From JBBRWO01 sp964388455 (GTDB lineage Bacteria > Actinomycetota > Coriobacteriia > Anaerosomatales > JAAXUF01), in assembly GCA_964388455.1 (NCBI GenBank), contig CAYMAN010000007.1, positions 1-64,000 on the forward strand: a stretch of DNA of 64,000 nt, given 5' to 3'. Each line of letters opens with the position of its first letter. Positions within the stretch are counted from its first letter, which is position 1. The translations under genes were made by a program, and so were the position numbers. The notes under the pieces were generated by a model. It was not told the DNA's origin, ran no database searches, and saw only the letters and a program-made list of their open reading frames with translations. Shown here in pieces: positions 53,155-62,445 of the stretch.

Positions 53155-54141
53155 ATGAAGTCCAAGCGAATCATCGGCGGCATCGTACTCGCCGCGCTTG
53201 CGACGGTGCTCCTGTCAGCGGTCTTGGCACTCCTCACAGATGCGCCGGCGATGATCGCGGCACTTCAGGGCTTCCCTCCTCTAGCGCTGCTCACCATGCT
53301 CACGCTCGCGTTGCTTGGCTACCTCGCACGCGGCCTGCGGTGGGGTCAGCTGATGCGTGTCGTGGGCCACCCGATCAGCACGCGTGATGCCCTCTACCTC
53401 CAGCTTTCCGGACAGTCCATGGCACTCACGCCGGGACGCGTGGGTGAGGCGTTCAAGCCTTGGCTTGCTCGGGACATCGGAGGTATGCCCATGACCCGAG
53501 GCGTAGCGCTCGTATTCGCCGAGAGGGTCGCAGACCTCATCGGGGTGTGCATCCTGTCATTAGGCGGCCTTTCTGCTATCGACGGAAACCGATGGACACT
53601 GGTGACAGCGCTGTTGGCGATACTCATCGGCACCATGATCGCCAGCTCTCGGTGGTTCCATTCGCTTGCATTGCGCATCGTCAAACGTCAAACCTGGGCG
53701 CGAGAGCATTACTGCTCCGCAGAGACTGTTTCCGAAACGATTCGGCTCGCGATGAGCTGGCGGACGCTGGCCTGGTCGGTACCGGTGTCTCTACTCGCGT
53801 GGGGCTTGGAGGGTCTGGGGTTCGCGCTATGCCTGAGCGTGCTCGGATTCGATGGCGTGAGCCTGCTGACGGCGGTCTCCATCTACGCGGTTTCGACGCT
53901 GGCCGGTGCCTTGACGTTCCTTCCCGGCGGAATCGGCCTTACCGAGGCGTCGATGGCAGGCATCCTCATTGCAGCGGGTATGCAGCCAGGCGATGCCTCG
54001 GCAGCGACGGTGATCACACGCGTCACAACGATGTGGTGGGGCGTGGCTATCGGGTGGCTGGTCATGGCCTCTCGGCCTGCGGTACTACGACGTGCAGTGC
54101 GGCTTGAAGCTGTCGATGACGACGCTACGCACAGCTCGTGA
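53155..54141 (+). CDS. YbhN/UPF0104 (lysylphosphatidylglycerol synthase TM region-like) membrane protein
   Basis: A 328-residue protein with about eight membrane helices. LARGLRWGQLMRVVGHPIS, then ALTPGRVGEAFKPWL (the TPGxxGE signature) and FAERVADLIG are the family landmarks, and LTFLPGGIGLTEASMAGIL is the C-terminal repeat signature. Family members are MprF-like flippases or dolichol-phosphate-related transporters. As first gene of the glycan cluster it may help move lipid-linked sugars (inference). The ATG at 53155 is preceded by CAGGAAG. Confidence 0.88.
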   Translation: MKSKRIIGGIVLAALATVLLSAVLALLTDAPAMIAALQGFPPLALLTMLTLALLGYLARGLRWGQLMRVVGHPISTRDALYLQLSGQSMALTPGRVGEAFKPWLARDIGGMPMTRGVALVFAERVADLIGVCILSLGGLSAIDGNRWTLVTALLAILIGTMIASSRWFHSLALRIVKRQTWAREHYCSAETVSETIRLAMSWRTLAWSVPVSLLAWGLEGLGFALCLSVLGFDGVSLLTAVSIYAVSTLAGALTFLPGGIGLTEASMAGILIAAGMQPGDASAATVITRVTTMWWGVAIGWLVMASRPAVLRRAVRLEAVDDDATHSS

Positions 54142-54284
54142 CGCGGCATCGACTCGCTCGGTCGCAAAGAGGAGCGCGAGGACATGAATCGACCGGCATC
54201 CACCTCGGTAGGCTGCCCGCGCGTGCTATCGTTTAGGCACGACTCGGCCCCTTCCCGGGGCCCTGTGACCTCAACACCTCGTGG

Positions 54285-55163
54285 ATGGACGACATGCCTG
54301 CGCCACTCCCCCGCGCCACGGTGACAACCCACTCATCCATCCGGGTGGCAGCCAGCCGACGATGGCATCGGACTCGAGCCTGGCTCCGCGGATCGGCGAT
54401 CGTACTGACCTACCACCGTGTCGGGGACCAATCGGGCGATTCGCATCATCTGACCGTGAGCGAAGATCACTTCTTACAGCAGATGGAAGTCATCGCTCAC
54501 GAGCACGCCACGATGACCGCTGGTGAGCTCGCGGCGTGCATGCGGCGCGGGGCAGCATTGCCCCGACGTGCGGTGGTCGTGACGTTCGATGATGGATACG
54601 CGAAGACCCACTCTGTCGCGAGCGAGATACTTGGCAGACTCGGCATCCGTGCGACCTCCTTCGTGTGCAGCGATACTATCGGCTCGGCCGAGGAATACTG
54701 GTGGGATGCCCCGTCGGCGAATGTCGGCGGCGACACGCTCGGAGCCGGGAGCCCGGGTGTCGCAGCCCGTCCCGACCGGCGCGTGATGAGCGCCGACGAG
54801 CTCCGTGCGTTCGCGGCGGGAGCAACGTTCGAGTTCGCGGCCCACACTCGCACGCACCCTCGGCTGGCTTCGCTTTCCCCGGACGCTCAGCGGGATGAGA
54901 TTCTGGGCGGCAAGGCCGCGCTCGAGGGGCTGCTTGGCAACAAGGTCATCTCCTTCGCCTATCCACATGGCGGTCCTGACCAATTCGACGCGACTTCAAT
55001 CGATCTCGCACGTGAGGCCGGATTCGACGCAGCGTTCACAACGATCCCTGGAGTAGTGTTGCCGTGGGCGGACCGATTCCGCGTGCCGCGGTTCCACACC
55101 GAGAACATCGACGGCAATGCGTTCAGAACGCTGTTGGATGGGTGGTTCGATGCAGCCCGCTGA
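54285..55163 (+). CDS. Polysaccharide deacetylase (NodB homology) family protein
   Basis: A 292-residue carbohydrate esterase family 4-like protein. VLTYHRVG opens the fold, VVVTFDDGYAKTHSVA contains the catalytic Asp and metal-binding Asp, AAHTRTHPRL the HxxxH metal pair, and ISFAYPHGG the conserved Arg/Pro-loop equivalent. An N-terminal basic stretch precedes the domain without an obvious signal peptide. The start is ATG 54285 or 54294. Its 3' end overlaps the following glycosyltransferase by 14 bases. It probably deacetylates an intermediate or product of the glycan made here. Confidence 0.88.
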   Translation: MDDMPAPLPRATVTTHSSIRVAASRRWHRTRAWLRGSAIVLTYHRVGDQSGDSHHLTVSEDHFLQQMEVIAHEHATMTAGELAACMRRGAALPRRAVVVTFDDGYAKTHSVASEILGRLGIRATSFVCSDTIGSAEEYWWDAPSANVGGDTLGAGSPGVAARPDRRVMSADELRAFAAGATFEFAAHTRTHPRLASLSPDAQRDEILGGKAALEGLLGNKVISFAYPHGGPDQFDATSIDLAREAGFDAAFTTIPGVVLPWADRFRVPRFHTENIDGNAFRTLLDGWFDAAR

Positions 55164-56490
55164 CCTCACGATCCTGCAGGTGAGCCCAAGCGATCGAGGC
55201 GGCGGTGCCGAGAAGGTCGCCATCGATCTCCATCGCGAGTATCTCAAGCGTGGGATCGACTCCTGGCTGGCGCTTGGTGCCAGTTCCGGCCGAGTCGAGA
55301 ACGCCCTCGCCATTCCCGCCACCGCCTCAAGGTCAGCATGGGCGCAATCGGTCCTCTCGGCGGCCGGTTTGAGTGATCCGGCGGTGGCCTCGGCGCTCCC
55401 TCGCACTTTGCAGCGTGCGGCCCGACTTCTGGCAGAACCGAGGCGATACGGCCGCGTGTGGGCCGGCTACGAAGATTTCGACGCCCCCGGCACGTCGCGC
55501 TTGCTCGAGCTTCCGCCACGTCGTCCGGGCGTGCTGCACCTGCACAACCTGCACGGCGCCTACTTCGACATCCGAGCGCTGCCTGAACTGGCTTCGCAGG
55601 TCCCCACCATTCTCACCCTGCACGATGCGTGGCTGCTCACAGGACACTGCGCCCATCCCCTCGACTGCGACGGCTACCTGACAGGGTGCGGTTCGTGTCC
55701 GCACCTGGATCGCTACGTCCCCATCCACGCGGACAAGAGTGCTGAGAACTGCGTGGTCAAGCGAGAGGCGCTGCGAGGCGGTCGGGTACGGATCGCAACG
55801 CCTTCGCACTGGCTGGCGGGGCTGGTCACGAGCTGTGGCATCGCCGAAGATCTGGCGGATCTGCGCGTGATCCCCAACGGTATCGACACCGCGGTGTTCT
55901 CTCCCGGGTCGCAGAACGAGGCTCGCTCGGCGCTCAACCTGCCTCAAGACACCTTCGTCATCGCCTTCGCCGCGCAGAGCGCCACCACGAATCCGTACAA
56001 GGGCTTCGACACCGTGACCGCTGCGCTCCCCCGCATCGCCGAGGCACTCGGCGATCGCGACATCCTGTTGCTGGCAATCGGCACCGCGGGTGTCGACAGC
56101 ATGCTCGCCGGCGTTCGTGTGCGACACGTCCCCTTCCCGTCCGATCCTTCTGCACTGGCGCAGCTCTACCGGGCCTCCGACATCTACGTTCACCCCGCGC
56201 GCGCGGAGAGCTTTGGCCTCACGGTGCTCGAAGCGATGGCGTGCGGAGTCGCTGTCGTCGCCAGCGACGTCGGAGGAATCCCGGAGGTTGTCGCTGACGG
56301 CGAGACCGGTGTCCTCGTTCCCGCAGACGACCCCATCTCGCTCGCGGACGCGACGATTGCCCTCGCGACCGATACCGCGCGCAGAGGCTCCATCGCTTCG
56401 GCGGGCCCGATTCGGGCAGCGCACTTCACGCTGGCTCGCCAGGCCGAATCCTACCTTGCGTGGTACGCCGAGCTGACGGAGCGCCCATGA
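55150..56490 (+). CDS. GT4 family glycosyltransferase
   Basis: A 446-residue GT-B glycosyltransferase. ILQVSPSDRGGGAEKVAIDL is the acceptor-side Gly-rich loop, VLHLHNLHGAYFD and TLHDAWLLTGHCAHPLDC follow, and the donor side has RVIPNGIDTAVF, FAAQSATTNPYKGFD and the EX7E motif in HPARAESFGLTVLEAMACG. The ATG at 55150 overlaps the deacetylase stop. The next gene is a clear paralogue, so these two arose by tandem duplication and probably add successive or alternative sugars. Confidence 0.92.
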   Translation: MQPADLTILQVSPSDRGGGAEKVAIDLHREYLKRGIDSWLALGASSGRVENALAIPATASRSAWAQSVLSAAGLSDPAVASALPRTLQRAARLLAEPRRYGRVWAGYEDFDAPGTSRLLELPPRRPGVLHLHNLHGAYFDIRALPELASQVPTILTLHDAWLLTGHCAHPLDCDGYLTGCGSCPHLDRYVPIHADKSAENCVVKREALRGGRVRIATPSHWLAGLVTSCGIAEDLADLRVIPNGIDTAVFSPGSQNEARSALNLPQDTFVIAFAAQSATTNPYKGFDTVTAALPRIAEALGDRDILLLAIGTAGVDSMLAGVRVRHVPFPSDPSALAQLYRASDIYVHPARAESFGLTVLEAMACGVAVVASDVGGIPEVVADGETGVLVPADDPISLADATIALATDTARRGSIASAGPIRAAHFTLARQAESYLAWYAELTERP

Positions 56491-57848
56491 GCCGCGACGC
56501 GATGACCATACTGCAGGTGAGCCCATCAGACGTCGGTGGCGGCGCAGAGAAGGTCGCCACAGAACTGCACCACGCGTACCTCGCCGCAGAACAGGATTCC
56601 TGGCTCGCCGTCGGGACCAGGCACGGAGATGACCGCCGGACCGTAAGGATCCCCAACACCGAGTCGTCGTCGGCCTGGGAGCGGCGACTGATCGGTGCCG
56701 CCGAGTCTCTGCAGGCGCCCGCCGACAGCCACGGGGTGGCATGGGCACTCGATCGCACACTTCGGCTAGCAGCGTCTCCGGCACATTTCCTGCGCGTACA
56801 ACGCGGGTACGAGGACTTCGACTTTCCCGGCACGGCCCACCTGCTCGAACTCACCCCCACCCCACCGGACGTGCTCCATCTCCACAATCTTCACGGTGGG
56901 TACTTCGATATCCGTATGCTTCCTCGGCTTTCTGGCCAGGTGCCGACGATCCTGACCATGCACGATGTCTGGCCGCTGACGGGGCATTGCGCCTATCCGC
57001 TCGAATGCAAGCGTTGGACGAGCGGCTGCGGTGACTGCCCCGATCTTGCGCTCCCACAGCCGATTCGCCGGGACGCTAGCGCCCAGAACGCCGCCATCAA
57101 GCGTGCGGCATTCGGGGCCGGGAAACTGCGTGTGGCAACACCTTCGCGCTGGTTGATGGATCTCGTCATGCGCTCAGGTCTCGCCGAGCATCTCGCCGAG
57201 TGTCGCGTGATTCCAAACGGCGTCGACACCAACGTGTTCACACCAGGAGATCGTGACCGTTCGCGCGCCGTGCTCGGACTTCCGGCTGATGCTTTCGTGA
57301 TCCTGTTCACGGCGCGCGCGGCGACATCCAGCCCGTTCAAGGGGTTCTCCACACTTTCCGCGGCGCTGCCGAGCATCGTGCAGGGCGCCGCAGGCAGGGA
57401 CGTGCTGCTGGTTGCACTTGGTGACGACACGCAAGACGACTCTTCCGCGCTCCGAGGAGATCCCATCGAGCACTCGATGCGGTTCGTCCCCTTTACCGAC
57501 GACCCTCTGACCGTCGCCCACTACTACCGGGCCGCCGACCTCTATCTCCACCCCGCCCACGCCGAGAACTTCCCTCTCGCGGTGCTCGAGGCGATGGCAT
57601 GTGGGACGGCGGTCATAGCCAGCAATGCAGGAGGCATCCCAGAGATCATCGAGGATGGAGTATCCGGCCTGCTGTTTGAGAACGGCGACGCCGGCGCCCT
57701 CGCGACTGCGGCGCTTGCGCTCATGGGAGATGATGTGCGCCGACAGCAGGTTTCCGATGCCGGCAGAATCCGAGTGCAAGGCGAGTACACACTGGGTTCT
57801 CAGGTGCGACGCTACCTGGAGTGGTACGACGAACTGATCGGCAGGTGA
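56487..57848 (+). CDS. GT4 family glycosyltransferase (paralogue of the preceding gene)
   Basis: A 453-residue GT-B enzyme with the same layout as its neighbour: ILQVSPSDVGGGAEKVATEL, VLHLHNLHGGYFDI, TMHDVWPLTGHCAYPLEC, RVIPNGVDTNVF, FKGFSTLSAAL and the EX7E segment HPAHAENFPLAVLEAMACG. The ATG at 56487 overlaps the preceding stop (ATGA), with GGAG upstream. Differences lie mainly between residues 60 and 110 and in the donor domain, which suggests a distinct sugar specificity. Confidence 0.92.
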   Translation: MSRDAMTILQVSPSDVGGGAEKVATELHHAYLAAEQDSWLAVGTRHGDDRRTVRIPNTESSSAWERRLIGAAESLQAPADSHGVAWALDRTLRLAASPAHFLRVQRGYEDFDFPGTAHLLELTPTPPDVLHLHNLHGGYFDIRMLPRLSGQVPTILTMHDVWPLTGHCAYPLECKRWTSGCGDCPDLALPQPIRRDASAQNAAIKRAAFGAGKLRVATPSRWLMDLVMRSGLAEHLAECRVIPNGVDTNVFTPGDRDRSRAVLGLPADAFVILFTARAATSSPFKGFSTLSAALPSIVQGAAGRDVLLVALGDDTQDDSSALRGDPIEHSMRFVPFTDDPLTVAHYYRAADLYLHPAHAENFPLAVLEAMACGTAVIASNAGGIPEIIEDGVSGLLFENGDAGALATAALALMGDDVRRQQVSDAGRIRVQGEYTLGSQVRRYLEWYDELIGR

Positions 57849-57858
57849 ACGACCGGCA

Positions 57859-58728
57859 ATGACCGACAATCCCACACGAGTCTCAGTGCTCACGCCGTCT
57901 TACAACCAGGCGGAGTGGCTGGCCGACAACCTGCGCTCGGTCTCCTGCCAGACATACCCGCACGTCGAGCACATCGTTGCCGACGGCGGCTCGACCGACG
58001 GTACCCTCGTTCTGCTCACTGCCGCAGGTGACACGGTTACTTGGACCAGCGGACCGGACGCAGGACAGGCCGCTGCGATCAACACGGCGTTCTCGGCGGC
58101 AACAGGCGACATCATCGGCTGGATCAACTCAGATGACGCGTACCTGGATTGCCATGTCATCGATCGCGTAGTGGCCTACTTCGAGGCGCACCCCGACGTC
58201 GACGTCGTCTACGGTCACGGCCTCCAGACGACCAAGAACGGCGCCGCGATCCAGGTGCTCTGGGCGCCACCGTTCGATGCGGAGCTGCTGCGCACCGTCG
58301 ACTTCATCACCCAGCCCGCGGCGTTCATTCGGCGCGCGGCGATTGCGGAGCCGCTTCTCGATGAGAGCTTCCACTTCGCGATGGACTACAGCCTCTGGTT
58401 GCGGCTGCTCACTGCCGGTCGCCGCTTCGCACGCATCGACAGCGTGTTGGCCATCGACCGCCATCAGCCGGACCGCAAGTCCTCGACGATCACCGATGTC
58501 CACGCCGCCAACCTCGCGCGCCTCGCTCACTCGTACGACCTGCGCCTCTCGGCGGAGTTCGATGGGGTGCGCAGCTCGTTTTACGTTCGTCAGCGCCTCC
58601 ATGGCGCGCGGCTCATCCCGACGCTGCACCCGCCGTTCGCCTTCTCAGCACCGCCCGAGTGGAAGCGCGGGCTGTGGCGTCGTCAGCTGTTCACACGACG
58701 CAGCCGCTGGCCAGAGGAGTACCGCTGA
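57859..58728 (+). CDS. GT2 family glycosyltransferase
   Basis: A 289-residue GT-A enzyme. VSVLTPSYNQAEWLADNLRSV, IVADGGSTDGT and the DxD-type INSDDAYL are the nucleotide-sugar site; DYSLWLRLLTAGRRFARID is the conserved acceptor-side region with ED-like acids. No membrane helix is visible. It begins ten bases after the GT4 gene and ends in a TGATG overlap with the next one. Confidence 0.92.
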   Translation: MTDNPTRVSVLTPSYNQAEWLADNLRSVSCQTYPHVEHIVADGGSTDGTLVLLTAAGDTVTWTSGPDAGQAAAINTAFSAATGDIIGWINSDDAYLDCHVIDRVVAYFEAHPDVDVVYGHGLQTTKNGAAIQVLWAPPFDAELLRTVDFITQPAAFIRRAAIAEPLLDESFHFAMDYSLWLRLLTAGRRFARIDSVLAIDRHQPDRKSSTITDVHAANLARLAHSYDLRLSAEFDGVRSSFYVRQRLHGARLIPTLHPPFAFSAPPEWKRGLWRRQLFTRRSRWPEEYR

Positions 58729-59930
58729 TGGGCGCCGCGAAACTGCCGGGCGCTGCATCCATGAGCCCCCGAGCCCTCTTCGTCACCACCGTCCACATCA
58801 CCCTCGAGGCGTTTCTCATCCCCTTCGCCGAGCACTTCCGCTCGAAGGGATGGCGCGTCGACGCACTCGCGAACGGCGCATCCGGCAACCCTCATATCGC
58901 CGATGCGTTCGACCATCGCTACGACGTCGCCTGGAGCCGCAACCCCCTCGACCCGCGCAATCTCATCGGCTCGGCGAAGCGCGTCCGTGAAGTCGTCTCG
59001 GCGGGCGCTTACGACATCGTGCACGTGCACACGCCCATTGCCGCCTTTGTGACACGTTACGCGCTGCGCACACTCCCCGCGAAATCCCGCCCGGTCGTCA
59101 TCTACACGGCACACGGCTTCCACTTCTATCAGGGTCAGCGACCCGCACCACACGCGGCCTACCGCGCTATGGAGCGACTCGCCGGCCGCTGGACCGACTA
59201 CCTCGTCACCATCAACGCCGAGGACTACGCCGCAGCCGGGGAACTCGGCACTATCGACCCGCAGAGGATCCGCCTCATCCCCGGCATCGGCGTGGACACC
59301 TCGCGATTCGCCGAGAACCCCGCCCTCGCGGTGCGCGAGCGAGTGCGATCGGACGTGCGCACGGGCCTGCGGGTCCCTCCACACGCCTTCATGCTCACGA
59401 TGATCGCCGAGTTCGGTCCGGTGAAACGTCACGACTTCGCGCTCAGAGCGCTTGCCGCGGTGACCGATCCGCGTGTCGTGCTCGTGCTGGTCGGGGAAGG
59501 GCCCCTCGAGTCGTCGCTGCGAGAGAAGGCGATCGCGCTGCGTGTGGCCGACAGAATCCGTTGGGCCGGCTACCGCCGAGACATCCCCGAGATTCTCGCA
59601 GCCAGCGACGCGGCATTCCTCGTGAGCGAGCGCGAGGGACTTCCACGCTCCGTGCTCGAGGCTATGGCCGCAGGCAGACCGGTCATCGGAACGCACACCC
59701 GCGGGATCGCGGATGCGGTCGAAGGCGAATGCAACGCGAACACGCCGGCGGGTTGGCTTGTCCCCAAACACGACACCCTCGCACTGGCGGCTGCCATCGA
59801 CAATGCCGCAGCCGACACCGCAGAGTGCGTCCGTCGCGGCGCTGCAGGTCGCGCGCGTGCGAGCACCGAGTTCTCGCTCCCCCGGATCATCGCCGAATAT
59901 GAGGAGCTGTACCGTGAAGCCCTCGCGTAA
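58728..59930 (+). CDS. GT4 family glycosyltransferase
   Basis: A 400-residue GT-B enzyme of the PglA/WcfI-like branch. ALFVTTVHITLEAFLIPFAEHF, DIVHVHTPIAAFVTRYAL, YTAHGFHFYQGQRPAPH, LIPGIGVDTSRF, and the EX7E site VSEREGLPRSVLEAMAAGRPVIG are seen. The ATG at 58728 overlaps the stop of the GT2 gene and has GAGGAG nine bases upstream. Its position directly before a PglC-like transferase resembles Campylobacter PglA next to PglC, so it may add the second sugar to a lipid-linked bacillosamine (inference). Confidence 0.92.
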   Translation: MGAAKLPGAASMSPRALFVTTVHITLEAFLIPFAEHFRSKGWRVDALANGASGNPHIADAFDHRYDVAWSRNPLDPRNLIGSAKRVREVVSAGAYDIVHVHTPIAAFVTRYALRTLPAKSRPVVIYTAHGFHFYQGQRPAPHAAYRAMERLAGRWTDYLVTINAEDYAAAGELGTIDPQRIRLIPGIGVDTSRFAENPALAVRERVRSDVRTGLRVPPHAFMLTMIAEFGPVKRHDFALRALAAVTDPRVVLVLVGEGPLESSLREKAIALRVADRIRWAGYRRDIPEILAASDAAFLVSEREGLPRSVLEAMAAGRPVIGTHTRGIADAVEGECNANTPAGWLVPKHDTLALAAAIDNAAADTAECVRRGAAGRARASTEFSLPRIIAEYEELYREALA

Positions 59931-60606
59931 GCCCTACGACATCGTGAAACGGCTGGCAGACATCGTGTTCTCGGCGGCACTTCTTGTCGTGCTCAGCCCG
60001 TTGCTGCTGGTGCTGGCGTTGCTGGTGCGCATGCGACTCGGATCGCCAGTCCTCTTCACGCAGCTACGCCCCGGCCGAGACGGTCAGCTGTTTCGCCTGC
60101 GCAAATTCCGCTCGATGCTCCCCGTACCCTCAGACACCCCCGCCACGGCAGCTGTGGCCAGCGATGCAGATAGGCTCACCCGCTTCGGCAGACTGCTGCG
60201 CTCGACGTCTTTGGACGAGCTGCCCGAGCTCTACAACGTGCTGGTCGGTGAGATGAGCATCGTCGGCCCGCGACCGCTGCTCCCCGAGTACCTTGAGCGC
60301 TACAATGAGACTCAAGCTCGCAGGCATGAGGTCCGACCCGGCATCACCGGGTGGGCCCAGGTCAACGGGCGCAACGCGGCAACGTGGGATGAGCGGCTGG
60401 CGGCAGATGTGCACTACGTGGAGCATCGCTCCCTCGCCCTCGACCTGCGAATACTCGTAATGACAGTCGGTGCTGTGCTCGGAGGATCCGGTGTGTCGGC
60501 ACCGGACTCGGCGACGATGGAACCGTTTGACCCACGCGGCGAGACGCGAACGGACGCCACAAAAGCGCTTCCCGACGACGCGAACTCGTACAAGGAGGAT
60601 TCATGA
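59914..60606 (+). CDS. Bacterial sugar transferase (PglC-like monotopic phosphoglycosyl transferase)
   Basis: A 230-residue polyprenyl-phosphate phosphosugar transferase that starts lipid-linked glycan assembly. A re-entrant hydrophobic helix (VFSAALLVVLSPLLLVLALLV) is followed by LFTQLRPGRDGQLFRLRKFRSM, then the catalytic TSLDELPELYNVLVGEMSIVGPRPLLPEY and RPGITGWAQVNGRNA. The start is a GTG at 59914 with GAGGAG seven bases upstream; it overlaps the preceding gene by 17 bases. The C-terminus is extended by about 25 polar residues compared with PglC. Confidence 0.93.
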   Translation: MKPSRKPYDIVKRLADIVFSAALLVVLSPLLLVLALLVRMRLGSPVLFTQLRPGRDGQLFRLRKFRSMLPVPSDTPATAAVASDADRLTRFGRLLRSTSLDELPELYNVLVGEMSIVGPRPLLPEYLERYNETQARRHEVRPGITGWAQVNGRNAATWDERLAADVHYVEHRSLALDLRILVMTVGAVLGGSGVSAPDSATMEPFDPRGETRTDATKALPDDANSYKEDS

Positions 60607-61223
60607 GACTGCTCATCGTCGGAGCGGGTGGCCACGCCAAGGTCGTCCTCGATGCCGCGCGCTGCTGCGGAATCGAGATCGCGGGGGTCCTCGGCGCGGT
60701 GGGCGGCGCCACGGAGCTGCTGGGCGTGCCTGTCACTCAAGGGTCCACGGACCTCGCGACGATGGCGGCGGACGCGTTCATCATCGGCATCGGCGACAAC
60801 CGTACACGTGCTGAGGTGTACGCGGAGTATCTGGCGCTGGGACTCACTCCCGCCACGGTTGTGCACCCGTCTGCGATCATCGCCGACTCGGCGGAGCTAG
60901 GCGCGGGGACGTTCGTCGCCGCCGGTGCGATCGTCAACCCGGAAGCGGTCATCGGCGCCAACGCCATTCTCAACACCGGATGCACCGTCGACCACGACTG
61001 CGTCATCGGCGACCACGCGCTCATCGGCCCGTTGGCCGGTCTCTGCGGAGCGGCGCAGGTCGGAGACGGGACCCTGATCGGCGCAGGCGCCAGCGTCGTC
61101 CCCGGCGCCGCTGTCGGAGCTTGGAGCGTGGTCGGCGCCGGAGCAGCGGTCCTGACCGACGTCCCCGACGGCAGCATCGCCGTGGGCGTGCCCGCCGTGG
61201 TCGTCAAGCGGATCGAGGCATAA
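60603..61223 (+). CDS. PglD/NeuD-like sugar N-/O-acetyltransferase
   Basis: A 206-residue left-handed beta-helix acetyltransferase. The N-terminal Rossmann-like domain begins LLIVGAGGHAKVVLDAAR; the hexapeptide domain runs from about residue 85 (AELGAGTFVAAGAIVNPEAVIGANAIL) with the catalytic His in TVDHDC. In the Pgl pathway this enzyme acetylates the 4-amino group of the UDP-sugar. The ATG overlaps the preceding stop (ATGA) and has a full AAGGAGG Shine-Dalgarno sequence. Confidence 0.92.
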   Translation: MRLLIVGAGGHAKVVLDAARCCGIEIAGVLGAVGGATELLGVPVTQGSTDLATMAADAFIIGIGDNRTRAEVYAEYLALGLTPATVVHPSAIIADSAELGAGTFVAAGAIVNPEAVIGANAILNTGCTVDHDCVIGDHALIGPLAGLCGAAQVGDGTLIGAGASVVPGAAVGAWSVVGAGAAVLTDVPDGSIAVGVPAVVVKRIEA

Positions 61224-61227
61224 AGCG

Positions 61228-62445
61228 ATGCCGGAGCCTCTCGCCATCGACGGTGGCGTCCCCGTGCGCACCTTGCCGATGCCCTCATGGCCCGCACCCG
61301 GGACCGACGAGCTCGCCGCTGTCACGCGCGTACTGGACTCGGGTCGACTCAACTACTGGACCGGCACCGAGGGCCGAGCGCTCGAGGCCGAGTACGCCGA
61401 GCAGCTCGGTCGGGCGCACGGCATCGTGCTCGCGAACGGCACGCTGGCACTCGAGCTCGCATTGCGCGCCTTTGGGGTCGGCCAGGGCGACGAAGTCGTG
61501 GTTCCGGCTCGCACCTACATCGCGACAGCAAGTGCGGTCGTCGCCGTCGGAGCCACACCGATCATCGCCGACGTCAGCATCGCCAGCGGCACCATCACCG
61601 CACAAACGGTTGAGGCGGTTCTAACACCAGCCACCCGAGCGGTCATCCCGGTCCATCTCGGCGGATGGCCGGTGGACATGGAGCCGATCATCGCGCTTGC
61701 CCGTCAGCACGGCCTGGTCGTTATCGAAGACTGCGCGCAGGCTCACGGCGGTTCGTGTGGCGGACGTCCGGTCGGCTCGCTCGGAAGCGATGCGGCGGCG
61801 TTCTCGTTTTGCCAAGACAAGATCGTCCCCGCGGGTGAGGGTGGCCTGTTGGTTCTCGATGACGCCGAGGCGTTCGAGCGTGCGTGGGCGTACAAGGACC
61901 ACGGCAAATCGCTCGCCAAGGTCACCGACGCGAGCGCGCAGTCCGGCCCGACGTTTCGCTGGCTGCACGATAGCTTCGGCTCGAACTGGCGGATGCCCGA
62001 ACTCGCAGCGGCAGTCGCCCTAGCCGGATTCCACCAGCTGCCGGAGTGGCACGCAGCACGCACTCGCAATGCACACCGGCTTGCGTCCGGCCTGTCCCAC
62101 CTCGACGCTCTCCGCGTCCCGCTACCGGACGCCGACTGCCGGCACGCCTTCTATCGGCTCTACGCATACGTCCGCCCCGAGCTACTCGCAGAGGGCTGGG
62201 ATCGCGATCGCATAACCGCCGCCATCACCGCCGAGGGTGTCGCCTGCCAATACGGCAGTTGCGCCGAGATCTACCGCGAGGTCGCCTTCGCGAAATCTGG
62301 TCTCGGACCCACAGACCGCCTCCCGGGCGCTAGCGAGCTGCACGACACCGCGATCGCATTCTTCGTACACCCCACGCTGGGTGATGTGGAGATCGACGAC
62401 ACCATCGCAGCGGTGACCAAGGTGATGGAGGTGGCCACGCGGTGA
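61228..62445 (+). CDS. DegT/DnrJ/EryC1/StrS family aminotransferase (PglE-like)
   Basis: A 405-residue sugar aminotransferase. LNYWTGTEGRALEAEYAEQ opens the domain, LANGTLALELALRAFGVG binds the cofactor phosphate, VIPVHLGGWPVDM and VIEDCAQAHGGSCGGRPVG carry the PLP-stacking and Asp residues, and SFCQDKIVPAGEGG has the PLP lysine. It would convert the UDP-4-keto-6-deoxy sugar to the 4-amino sugar between PglF and PglD. Its last codon overlaps the start of the next gene (GTGA). Confidence 0.93.
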   Translation: MPEPLAIDGGVPVRTLPMPSWPAPGTDELAAVTRVLDSGRLNYWTGTEGRALEAEYAEQLGRAHGIVLANGTLALELALRAFGVGQGDEVVVPARTYIATASAVVAVGATPIIADVSIASGTITAQTVEAVLTPATRAVIPVHLGGWPVDMEPIIALARQHGLVVIEDCAQAHGGSCGGRPVGSLGSDAAAFSFCQDKIVPAGEGGLLVLDDAEAFERAWAYKDHGKSLAKVTDASAQSGPTFRWLHDSFGSNWRMPELAAAVALAGFHQLPEWHAARTRNAHRLASGLSHLDALRVPLPDADCRHAFYRLYAYVRPELLAEGWDRDRITAAITAEGVACQYGSCAEIYREVAFAKSGLGPTDRLPGASELHDTAIAFFVHPTLGDVEIDDTIAAVTKVMEVATR

